DNA from: Chryseobacterium sp. UBA6632
Lineage (GTDB): Bacteria; Bacteroidota; Bacteroidia; Flavobacteriales; Weeksellaceae
Reading direction: 5' to 3'
NCBI GenBank assembly: GCA_002455915.1
Contig: DKLU01000272.1
Coordinates: forward strand, 1-5,539
Length of the DNA stretch: 5,539 nt
The translations under genes were made by a program, and so were the position numbers. Shown here one piece after another: positions 1 through 5,500 of this stretch (its first letter is position 1; every line of letters begins with the position of its first letter). Below the pieces are notes generated by a model, which saw nothing but the letters and a program-made list of their open reading frames with translations, did no database searches and was not told where the DNA came from.

Positions 1-14
1 CGCTCTTCCGATCT
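1..14 (+). other. Illumina adapter remnant (not genomic)
   Basis: The first 14 bases, CGCTCTTCCGATCT, are identical to the 3' end of the standard Illumina TruSeq/paired-end adapter. Read on the minus strand they give AGATCGGAAGAGCG, the usual adapter-trimming sequence. They sit at the very edge of the window and abut an open reading frame, so they are best explained as untrimmed adapter at a contig end. Any translation that runs into them gains a false tail (Arg-Ser-Glu-Glu). Genomic sequence starts at about base 15; the exact junction could differ by a base or so. Confidence 0.96.
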
Positions 15-1289
15 ATCGGGATTATGATTTTTAATATCAACAATACGATTATTCAGCTTGAAATATTTATACAATTCTTTAAGATTTTCTTCCACTTTAA
101 GCGTTTCAGAATCTAACAATTCATGTGTCTCAGGATCTTTATAAGGATAAAGATACACTCGCATTCCGTTTCTGAAGAATTTACCAAAAGCTTCCAAAAT
201 TCCACCTGAAAGATTTTTATAGTACTTCTCATCAAATACCATCAATAGGTTATTTACACCCATTGCCACACCAATATTTCCACTTGTATAAGACGCAAAA
301 TAATCAATCAATCGATAATATTCTGAGTAATTCGAAATAATAACTGTATAGCCTAATCTACCGAGGACATCTACCCTATCAAGGAAATCTCTTTCATCAA
401 TATCTCCGTCTGCACGAAGGTTTGAAATCGTAATTTCAATCAAAACTTCTGTTTCTTCATGGGTACAAACCGCATCTTTCAGGAACATATCCATACCGTT
501 TTTCAGCATATCGATATTTACCTTTGTTACCGGTCTGAAACTTCCCCTTACCGCGAAAATATTTTTCTTGTACAAAACATCCGCCGGAAGCATATTGTTC
601 CCTTCAGAATTGAAAATTACGGCATCCGTCATTCCGTTTTTTACTAACTGCAACGACATCAATCGGTTATCAACATAAGAAAATGCAGGACCACTGAAAT
701 CGATCATATCAATTTCAAGATTATCTTTTGCTACATCGTCGTAAAGAGATTCGATTAATCTTCGTGGATTGTCAAAATAAGTGAAAGCGCCGAAAATAAG
801 ATTTACTCCAAGATTTCCTAAAGTTTCCTGCTGCAAAGTAGCATCGTTTTCTTTGAATTTTACGTGAATTACAATCTCGTTATAATCCTCATTTTCTTTC
901 ACCTGAAAACGAATTCCTACCCAACCATGACCTCTTACCGTCTTATCAAAATTGATGGTAGTCACCGTATTGGCATAAGAAAAAAACTTTCTGTTCGGGT
1001 TGTTTTCTCTGGAAATTCTTTCCTCAATTAAAGCCACTTCATAGCGAAGCATTTTGCGAAGTCTGTTTTGGGTAACATACCTGTTTTTTACTTCTTTTCC
1101 GTAGATCGCATCACTAAAATCTTTGTCGTAAGCAGACATTGCCTTAGCAATTGTACCTGAAGCTCCACCAGCTCTAAAAAAGTGTCGGACTGTCTCCTGC
1201 CCTGCTCCAATTTCTGCGAAAGTACCATAAATAGTAGGATCTAGATTAATTGTTAATGCTTTTTGTTTAGGAGTTAGTTTCTGATACAT
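15..1289 (-). CDS. Conserved protein of unknown function, C-terminus missing at contig end
   Basis: An open frame runs leftward from ATG at 1287-1289 for 425 codons without a stop, until the adapter sequence at 1-14. The protein starts MYQKLTPKQKAL. It has no signal peptide and no obvious membrane segment, so it is probably cytoplasmic. Visible stretches include a Gly/Ala-rich segment near residues 28-50 (GAGQETVRHFFRAGGASGT), a basic region near 64-80, and mixed alpha/beta sequence to the end. From memory, closely similar proteins of roughly 480 aa are widespread in Flavobacteriia. Automatic labels for them are inconsistent, including 'TonB-dependent receptor' and 'nicotinate-nucleotide adenylyltransferase'. 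Neither label is supported here: I see no TonB box or barrel-like N-terminus, and no HxGH nucleotidyltransferase motif. The gene is divergent from the MBL-fold hydrolase, with 54 bp between the start codons. It is certainly coding (long open frame, consistent composition), but the function is unknown. Confidence 0.92.
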
Positions 1290-1308
1290 TAGGACATTAA
1301 ATTTTTCG

Positions 1309-1338
1309 TAAATTTACCAAAATTAAACCAACCTCAAA
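1309..1338 (-). promoter_or_regulatory. Candidate promoter of the leftward gene, with palindromic -7 element
   Basis: On the minus strand TTTG (1338-1335) is followed after 18 nt by TAAATTTA (1316-1309). This approximates the Bacteroidota consensus TTTG-N17-23-TAnnTTTG, lacking only the final G. The -7 candidate lies inside the perfect 10-bp palindrome GTAAATTTAC (1308-1317), so the same bases also read as TAAATTTA toward the rightward gene. In that direction I find no matching TTTG upstream. The predicted leader for the leftward gene would be short, about 10-15 nt. Confidence 0.4.
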
Positions 1339-1343
1339 AGAAA

Positions 1344-2111
1344 ATGAAGTTGAAATTTTTAGGAACTGGAACTTCGCAGGGTGTACCCGTTATTGGCTGC
1401 ACTTGTGAGGTGTGTACTTCCGAAAATCCAAAAGATAAAAGATTCCGTTCATCCGTAATTGTAACTACGGATGAAAACAGAAAAATATTAATTGATTGCG
1501 GCCCTGATTTTAGGCAACAAATGCTTATTAATCAAGAAAGTAATGTAGATATCGCACTTCTTACTCATGAACATAACGATCATGTCATTGGTTTGGATGA
1601 CATGCGCCCTTTAATCTTTAAAAGTGGAAAAAATATGCCCCTCTATTGTTCTCAAAGAGTCGGACAAGAGGTAAAAAATCGTTTTCCCTATGCTTTTGCA
1701 GATGTAAGATATCCCGGAGCGCCTGCTTTTGATTTGCATGAAATTGAAAATAAACCGTTCACAGTTTTAGATACCGAAATTACTCCGATTGAAGTGATTC
1801 ATTATAAAATTACGGCGTTCGGGTATAAATTTAAAAACTCGGCTTATATTACTGATGCAGGCTTTATTTCAGACACAGAAAAAGAAAAATTAAAAGATCT
1901 TGATGTTTTAATTTTAAACTGTATCCGAAAATTTGATCCGCATCCGGCACATTTTATCCTTCCCGATGTTATTAATTTGTTTGAAGAGCTAAAACCTAAA
2001 AAATTATTTTTAACACACATCAGTCATCATTTAGGATTGCATGATATTGAAGATAAACAACTTCCACCCGGAATACACCTTGCCTACGATGGTTTGGAAA
2101 TAAATTTCTAG
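1344..2111 (+). CDS. MBL-fold metallo-hydrolase, PhnP-like
   Basis: A 255-aa protein of the metallo-beta-lactamase superfamily, predicted to be a cytoplasmic two-metal phosphodiesterase/hydrolase. The signature HxHxDH is present as H75-E-H77-N-D79-H80. Further likely metal ligands are H153, D171 (in ITDAG) and H225 (in LTHISHH). The N-terminus GTGTSQGVP (residues 7-15) followed by GCTCEVC (18-24) matches the GCxCxxC arrangement of E. coli PhnP, where the cysteines hold a structural zinc; C19, C21 and C24 are the equivalents. The length is also close to PhnP (about 250 aa). PhnP cleaves a cyclic ribosyl phosphate in phosphonate breakdown, but no other phn gene is visible here. The true substrate is therefore unknown, and no phn symbol is assigned. 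The ATG at 1344 is the natural start because the conserved beta strand begins immediately (MKLKFLGTG). It is preceded by an A/G-rich stretch rather than a clear Shine-Dalgarno site. Confidence 0.95.
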   Translation: MKLKFLGTGTSQGVPVIGCTCEVCTSENPKDKRFRSSVIVTTDENRKILIDCGPDFRQQMLINQESNVDIALLTHEHNDHVIGLDDMRPLIFKSGKNMPLYCSQRVGQEVKNRFPYAFADVRYPGAPAFDLHEIENKPFTVLDTEITPIEVIHYKITAFGYKFKNSAYITDAGFISDTEKEKLKDLDVLILNCIRKFDPHPAHFILPDVINLFEELKPKKLFLTHISHHLGLHDIEDKQLPPGIHLAYDGLEINF

Positions 2112-2130
2112 AAAAAAGTTTGCAAAAACA

Positions 2131-2161
2131 TTTGGAGTATAAAGAAAAGTTCCTATATTTG
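2131..2161 (+). promoter_or_regulatory. Bacteroidota-type promoter of the tRNA-Leu gene
   Basis: TTTG (2131-2134), a 19-nt spacer, and TATATTTG (2154-2161) match the Bacteroidota sigma-A consensus TTTG-N19-TAnnTTTG exactly. Transcription would begin near 2167-2169, about 25 nt before the mature tRNA. The promoter sits 20 bp after the stop codon of the MBL-fold gene, so the tRNA has its own transcription signal. Confidence 0.8.
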
Positions 2162-2191
2162 CACACCAATTAGAAACAAGGTAACACACTA

Positions 2192-2271
2192 GCCCAGGTG
2201 GCGGAATTGGTAGACGCGCTGGTCTCAAACACCAGTTCTTAGGAGTACCGGTTCGATCCCGGTCCTGGGTA
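2192..2271 (+). tRNA. tRNA-Leu (anticodon CAA)
   Basis: A full class II cloverleaf can be drawn. The acceptor stem is GCCCAGG (2192-2198) with CCTGGGT (2264-2270), including one G-U pair at the end, and A2271 is the discriminator. The D arm has GCG/CGC around GAATTGGTAGA. The anticodon stem is CTGGT/ACCAG (2219-2223/2231-2235) with loop CTCAAAC, giving anticodon CAA at 2226-2228, which reads the leucine codon UUG. A variable region of about 11 nt (2236-2246) is typical of leucine tRNAs. The T arm is ACCGG-TTCGATC-CCGGT (2247-2263). CCA is not encoded and must be added after transcription. Confidence 0.97.
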
Positions 2272-2278
2272 CAACGCA

Positions 2279-2317
2279 AAATGGCGCCAACAAAAGAAAG
2301 TTGGCGCCATTTATTTT
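2279..2317 (+). terminator. Intrinsic terminator after tRNA-Leu
   Basis: Thirteen-base arms (2279-2291 and 2300-2312), with core ATGGCGCCAAC/GTTGGCGCCAT, pair perfectly around an 8-nt A-rich loop. A T-rich run, TTATTTT (2311-2317), follows. The GC-rich stem stands out in AT-rich DNA and begins only 7 nt after the tRNA, so it should end the tRNA transcript. The tail on the opposite strand is weaker, so action in both directions is less likely. Confidence 0.9.
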
Positions 2318-2420
2318 CATATATACTCATTTTGGAGAGCCACATAAAGTTGATGTTTTCGCAAAGGGCTTTTCCTATTTTTCGGGACGAATAAATATTA
2401 TTCATTTACACAAAAAACAA

Positions 2421-2505
2421 ATCTTTTACAACGATTTTTTGACGATGCTTTTTCTCACACGCATACCTTAGATTAATCATTTTATTAAGGAAAGCATTGT
2501 AAGAT
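2421..2505. repeat. Nested imperfect inverted repeat (85-nt stem-loop candidate)
   Basis: An uninterrupted right arm (2486-2505) can pair, in order, with three left segments: CCTTA (2466-2470) with TAAGG (2486-2490), ATGCTTT (2445-2451) with AAAGCAT (2491-2497), and ATCTT plus ACA (2421-2425, 2428-2430) with TGT and AAGAT (2498-2505). The left segments are separated by 14-nt and roughly 14-nt unpaired stretches. About 20 pairs form in total. AT-rich sequence makes chance pairing possible, so the biological meaning is uncertain. Confidence 0.4.
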
Positions 2506-2527
2506 GTAAGCTGCTATTCAGTAGTAC

Positions 2528-2566
2528 TTGGTTTAGTAATAGGCACAGTCTTGGAGACTAGACCAA
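2528..2566. repeat. Imperfect inverted repeat (10-bp arms)
   Basis: TTGGTTTAGT (2528-2537) faces ACTAGACCAA (2557-2566). The arms pair at all ten positions if one G-U pair is allowed. A competing small hairpin, AGTCT-TGG-AGACT (2547-2559), overlaps the right arm, so two alternative folds are possible. No T-run follows, so it is not an obvious terminator. Confidence 0.4.
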
Positions 2567-2601
2567 TCATCTCATGTTCTTAAGCTGCCTTTGATAAAAT
2601 C

Positions 2602-2632
2602 TTTGGTGAATTACTCACAAAAGCTCACCAAA
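2602..2632. repeat. Inverted repeat with alternative pairing, possible weak terminator or operator
   Basis: TTTGGTGA (2602-2609) and TCACCAAA (2625-2632) are perfect 8-bp arms around a 15-nt loop. A third copy of the half-site, TCAC (2615-2618), can pair with the same GTGA (2606-2609) around 5 nt, giving an alternative smaller hairpin. TTTT follows the right arm at 2633-2636, so it could act as a weak rightward terminator. The repeated GTGA/TCAC half-sites could equally be a protein-binding site. The two readings cannot be separated from sequence. Confidence 0.4.
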
Positions 2633-2750
2633 TTTTAATTTCTCTCCTCTCAAAATTGCAATCAATATCAGTTTTCACTACCAAATAATATCGATATAAT
2701 TTACTGTAATTATTTTGTCCCAGCAAAAACTTTCCGCCGATTACCCTTGT

Positions 2751-2785
2751 TTTGGTTTAGGATAACCCTGATTCTGTTAATTTTA
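2751..2785 (+). promoter_or_regulatory. Weak promoter candidate for the NmrA-SDR operon
   Basis: TTTG (2751-2754) and TAATTTTA (2778-2785) are separated by 23 nt, at the long end of the Bacteroidota spacing, and the -7 element lacks its final G. It is the best match I find upstream of the operon. Transcription would start near 2792, about 37 nt before the preferred ATG at 2829. An imperfect palindrome, CTTG-ATGCAATTTTG-CAAG (2795-2813), falls at the predicted start of transcription and might be a regulator site. Confidence 0.25.
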
Positions 2786-2828
2786 TTTTCAAAGCTTGAT
2801 GCAATTTTGCAAGTATAAAAATCAAGAT

Positions 2829-3740
2829 ATGAATATTGTAATAACTGGCTCTTTAGGGAACATCGGAAAACCATTAACAAAATTATTGATTGCCAATGGA
2901 CATAAAGTAACAGTCATAAGTAGTAAACAAGAAAGAATTTCTGCTATAGAAGCTCTAAATGCAATTCCAGCAATCGGAAGCATTCAAGACGCCGATTTTT
3001 TAACCCAAACATTTAGAGGCGCAGATATCGTTTATTTGATGGAAGCTTGGGAAGGGATAGGAAGCCTTTTCGATAAGAATATAGATTTCGTAGCAGAATT
3101 CAAAAACATTGCCTATAATTATGTAAAAGCGGTTCAAGATTCCGGTGTCAAAAAGATCGTCCATTTGAGCAGCGTGGGTGCACACTCCGAAAAAGGAACC
3201 GGCAGCCTTCTGGTTCACCACACCGTTGAAAATATTTTAAGAACGCTTCCCGAAGATGTATCCATTAAGTTTATGCGTCCTGCTGGATTTTTCACAAACA
3301 TCTACCGATGGCTCTCCATGATAAAAGCACAAGGTGCAATAATTCAAAGTTATGGTGGCGACCAGAAAGAACCTTGGGTTTCTCCTGATGATATAGCATC
3401 CACTGTTGCTAAAGAAATGGAAAAGCCATTCAATGGAAGAACTGTACATTATCTTGCCAGTGATGAAGTTTCACCCAATGAAATTGCACGGGTTTTAGGA
3501 AAAGCTATCGGTAACTCAGACTTGGAATGGAAAGTAATCTCTTCTGAAGAATTATTGAAACAGATGCTATCGGCAGGTATTAATGAATGGATAGCAACTG
3601 GTTTGGTTGCCATGCAGAAAGCTCAGGCAGATGGAAGTCTCTACGATGATTTTTACCTGAATAAACCTGAATTAGGAAAAGTAAAACTTAACGATTTTGC
3701 AACCGAATTTGCAGCTGAATATAACCAACAAAATAATTGA
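2829..3740 (+). CDS. NmrA-type atypical SDR, NAD(P)-binding protein
   Basis: A 303-aa cytoplasmic Rossmann-fold protein of the NmrA/atypical SDR group. This group includes NAD(P)H-sensing regulators and NAD(P)H:quinone-type reductases. Residues 1-13 (MNIVITGSLGNIG) are the first beta strand and the TGxxGxxG dinucleotide-binding loop (G7, G10, G13). LSSVGA (113-118) marks the strand where classical SDRs carry the catalytic serine, but the YxxxK motif is absent, as expected for this group. RPAGFF (150-155) and PWVSPDDIA (182-190) match the family pattern around the substrate pocket. The same frame is open from TTG 2796 and ATG 2799, but those starts would place 10-11 unrelated residues before the conserved first strand, so ATG 2829 is preferred. 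The stop lies 4 nt before the next gene, so the two are probably cotranscribed. The exact substrate is unknown; a quinone or small carbonyl compound is plausible but only inferred. Confidence 0.93.
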   Translation: MNIVITGSLGNIGKPLTKLLIANGHKVTVISSKQERISAIEALNAIPAIGSIQDADFLTQTFRGADIVYLMEAWEGIGSLFDKNIDFVAEFKNIAYNYVKAVQDSGVKKIVHLSSVGAHSEKGTGSLLVHHTVENILRTLPEDVSIKFMRPAGFFTNIYRWLSMIKAQGAIIQSYGGDQKEPWVSPDDIASTVAKEMEKPFNGRTVHYLASDEVSPNEIARVLGKAIGNSDLEWKVISSEELLKQMLSAGINEWIATGLVAMQKAQADGSLYDDFYLNKPELGKVKLNDFATEFAAEYNQQNN

Positions 3741-3744
3741 TAAG

Positions 3745-4482
3745 ATGAAAAAAGCATTAATTACAGGAGCAAACAAAGGAATTGGATTTGAGACAGCTAA
3801 ACAGCTTTTAGAAAACGGTTATTTTGTTTTCATCGGAAGCAGAAATTATGAGAATGGCAAACTTGCTGTGCAAAAACTTAATGAAGTCGGATTTAAAAAT
3901 GTTGAAGCTATACAATTGGATGTCACGGATATGACATCGATATTATCTGCCAAGCAGTTAATCAAAAGCAAAACAGAAACTCTAGATGTACTCATCAACA
4001 ATGCAGGAATTAATGGTGGATTTCCTCAGACAGCTCTGGAAGCATCGGCAGAAACTTTTCAAAAAGTAATGGATACCAATCTTTACGGGGTGATAAGGGT
4101 TACCCAGACTTTTATGGATCTACTCAGAGAATCAAACCAACCGAGAATTGTCAACGTATCATCCAGCGGATGTTCACTAGCACTTCATTGCGATCCGGAT
4201 TGGAAGTATTACAGTCATAAGGCAGCATTATACCCGGCATCCAAAGCAGCAATGAATATGTACACGATCAATCTGGCATATGAGCTACGGGATACCGCTT
4301 TCAAGGTAAATGCGGTCTGCCCCGGTTTTGTCGCGACCGATTTCAATGGTCACAGAGGTACGGGCACCGCCGAAGAGGGAGGAAAAAGAATAGCCAAATA
4401 CGCAATGATTGGAAATGACGGTGTTACCGGTAAATTTATCAGTGAAGAATATAATCCTGAAACAGGGGAAACACCCTGGTAA
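3745..4482 (+). CDS. Classical short-chain dehydrogenase/reductase (SDR)
   Basis: A 245-aa NAD(P)-dependent oxidoreductase with the full classical SDR set. The TGANKGIG cofactor loop is at 7-14, LDVTD at 58-62 (adenine ring contact), NNAG at 85-88, and the structural Asn at N112 (TNLYG). The catalytic serine lies in NVSSS (137-141), the active-site YPASK has Y163 and K167, and PGFVATDF follows at 193-200. N10-K11 in the glycine loop and S32-R33 after the second strand (GSRN) suggest NADP(H) preference, as in carbonyl reductases of the CBR1 type. The Ser-to-Tyr distance is about 23 residues rather than the usual 13, reflecting an inserted segment (about 143-160) that may shape the substrate pocket. 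ATG 3745 is chosen because it begins directly at the first strand (MKKALITG). The open frame extends back to 3697, but only by overlapping the upstream gene. The substrate is probably an aldehyde or ketone and is not determinable here. Confidence 0.95.
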   Translation: MKKALITGANKGIGFETAKQLLENGYFVFIGSRNYENGKLAVQKLNEVGFKNVEAIQLDVTDMTSILSAKQLIKSKTETLDVLINNAGINGGFPQTALEASAETFQKVMDTNLYGVIRVTQTFMDLLRESNQPRIVNVSSSGCSLALHCDPDWKYYSHKAALYPASKAAMNMYTINLAYELRDTAFKVNAVCPGFVATDFNGHRGTGTAEEGGKRIAKYAMIGNDGVTGKFISEEYNPETGETPW

Positions 4483-4491
4483 TTAATTCAG

Positions 4492-4499
4492 TATTTTTG
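4492..4499 (+). promoter_or_regulatory. Candidate -7 element upstream of the AraC-family gene
   Basis: TATTTTTG matches the Bacteroidota -7 consensus TAnnTTTG exactly and lies 57 bp before the regulator's ATG. No TTTG sits at the expected distance upstream, so the promoter may be weak or activator-dependent. Otherwise the regulator is read through from the SDR gene. The leader would be about 50 nt and would contain the hairpin at 4521-4537. Confidence 0.35.
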
Positions 4500-4520
4500 T
4501 AAGATATAGCAGTATCATCC

Positions 4521-4537
4521 ATAATACCAATTATTAT
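4521..4537. repeat. Small perfect inverted repeat in the SDR-AraC gap
   Basis: ATAATA (4521-4526) and TATTAT (4532-4537) flank CCAAT. The hairpin is AT-only and has no T-run immediately after it, though a run of eight T's begins about 6 nt later (4544-4551). It is more plausible as an operator-like palindrome or a weak attenuator than as a strong terminator. Such repeats are common by chance in DNA of this composition. Confidence 0.3.
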
Positions 4538-4556
4538 CTGTAATTTTTTTTAAAAG

Positions 4557-5468
4557 ATGAAAGGCAAAGAAAATAAAATATACAAATTCAACTCATTATC
4601 AGAATTCCATCAGGTATTTGGTCTTTCCAAACCGGAACACCCGCTGGTGAGTTTTATTCGTATTGAAGACATGGAAATGCCTAATGAACCCCTGCCCGAT
4701 TTTCTGGTGCTCGATTTTTATAAAATCGCCTATAAAGATACTATCGGGCAGGCAAAATACGGACAGCATCACTATGATTTCGGTGAAGGAGGCCTGGTTT
4801 TTACAGCGCCGGGGCAGTTATTTGAAAAACCCTCGAATAAGAAAAGTAACGGGTACATTCTGTTGGTGCATCCTGATTTTTTCTTGTCTTACACTCTTTC
4901 AAAAAAAATCAGGCATTATGGCTTTTTCTCCTACAATACGGATGAAGCATTACGGGTTTCCGAAAAGGAAAAGGAGACCTTGTTTTCCGTTTTTAAAATC
5001 CTCGACGAAGAGCTCAAAAGCAGAATTGATGATTTCAGTCACGATGTTGTCATTTCGCAAATAGAGCTGCTCCTTAACTATAGCAGCCGGTTCTACAAGA
5101 GGCAGTTTGCAACCTACAAGGCTGTAAATCAGAATATCATTCAGCGGTTTGAAAATGCTTTGGATATTTATTTTAGTAATGAAAATGAGGAACAAAACGG
5201 AATTCCAAGTGTTCAGTATTTTGCCGAGCAGTTAAATGTCTCTGCAAATTATCTGAGCGATATGTTGCGTTCATTAACAGGACTCAACACACAACAACAT
5301 ATTCATCAGAGAATTATTGAGAATGCCAAAGAAATATTGTCTGCAACAGATCTTTCTGTTTCTGAAATTGCATATCAGCTGGGATTTGATTACCCCCAGT
5401 CGTTTACAAGACTCTTTAAAAGCAAGACAAACCAAACGCCGCTGGAATTCAGGCAATCCTTTAATTAA
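4557..5468 (+). CDS. AraC-family transcriptional regulator
   Basis: A 303-aa DNA-binding regulator. The N-terminal half (about 1-180) resembles the cupin-like sensor domain of AraC proteins, with HHYDFGEGGLVFTAPGQLFE at 71-90 matching the usual 'G-x-hydrophobic ... P-G-Q' pattern. The C-terminal half (about 195-303) is the paired helix-turn-helix domain. The first HTH is near 218-240 (SVQYFAEQLNVSANYLSDML) and the second near 267-290 (SVSEIAYQLGFDYPQSFTRL), followed by the conserved TPLEFRQ end at 294-300. This is a complete family member of normal length. It lies 74 bp after the SDR gene on the same strand, so it most likely senses a small molecule and controls the adjacent oxidoreductases or the next gene, as is common for this arrangement; that link is inferred. 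The start at ATG 4557 is preceded by AAAAG. By eye, GC content in this gene and the end of the SDR is higher than in the left part of the window. Confidence 0.95.
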   Translation: MKGKENKIYKFNSLSEFHQVFGLSKPEHPLVSFIRIEDMEMPNEPLPDFLVLDFYKIAYKDTIGQAKYGQHHYDFGEGGLVFTAPGQLFEKPSNKKSNGYILLVHPDFFLSYTLSKKIRHYGFFSYNTDEALRVSEKEKETLFSVFKILDEELKSRIDDFSHDVVISQIELLLNYSSRFYKRQFATYKAVNQNIIQRFENALDIYFSNENEEQNGIPSVQYFAEQLNVSANYLSDMLRSLTGLNTQQHIHQRIIENAKEILSATDLSVSEIAYQLGFDYPQSFTRLFKSKTNQTPLEFRQSFN

Positions 5469-5500
5469 TAGAAAAGAAACCTGCAACTTAAAGATAAAAG

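Larger units (their letters stand above)
2318..2828. other. Gene-free stretch between tRNA terminator and oxidoreductase cluster
   Basis: About 510 bp of AT-rich DNA in which I find no credible coding gene on either strand. It carries several inverted repeats, the largest listed separately, plus a small perfect hairpin GAATAA-ATA-TTATTC (2389-2403). The octamer TAAGCTGC occurs twice in direct orientation (2507-2514 and 2581-2588). A minus-strand frame between about 2640 and 2406 is interrupted by in-frame stops at 2580-2582 and 2514-2516 and resembles no protein I know. The stretch could be a decayed insertion, a long leader or regulatory region, or an uncharacterised RNA; the sequence alone does not decide. 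Confidence 0.6.

Noticed and set aside
459..647. Plus-strand 62-codon open frame
   Set aside because: It lies opposite the long minus-strand gene (15-1289) and its product is low-complexity and unlike any known protein; it is a shadow of that gene.
2247..2271. Phage/island attachment site at the tRNA 3' end
   Set aside because: No second copy of the tRNA 3' sequence and no integrase gene are found in the window; only the location is suggestive.
2031..2405. Minus-strand 124-codon open frame
   Set aside because: It runs antisense through the end of the MBL-fold gene, the tRNA promoter, the whole tRNA-Leu and its terminator, so it cannot be a real protein gene.
2421..2632. CRISPR array or known riboswitch in the gene-free stretch
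   Set aside because: The repeats are not regularly spaced copies of one unit, and I see no conserved core of a riboswitch class I know.
2406..2640. Possible minus-strand pseudogene
   Set aside because: The frame reads fairly naturally for two stretches of 21 and 35 codons, but these are separated by stops at 2580-2582 and 2514-2516, and no family is recognisable. Such lengths arise easily by chance, so it is not annotated as a pseudogene.
3000..3449. Two minus-strand open frames opposite the NmrA-like gene
   Set aside because: They are antisense to a well-supported gene and their products show no recognisable domain.
4663..5064. Plus-strand 133-codon open frame within the AraC-family gene
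   Set aside because: It is a different frame of a clear AraC-family coding sequence and its product is rich in Lys/Arg/Ser/Cys without any domain; it is a shadow.
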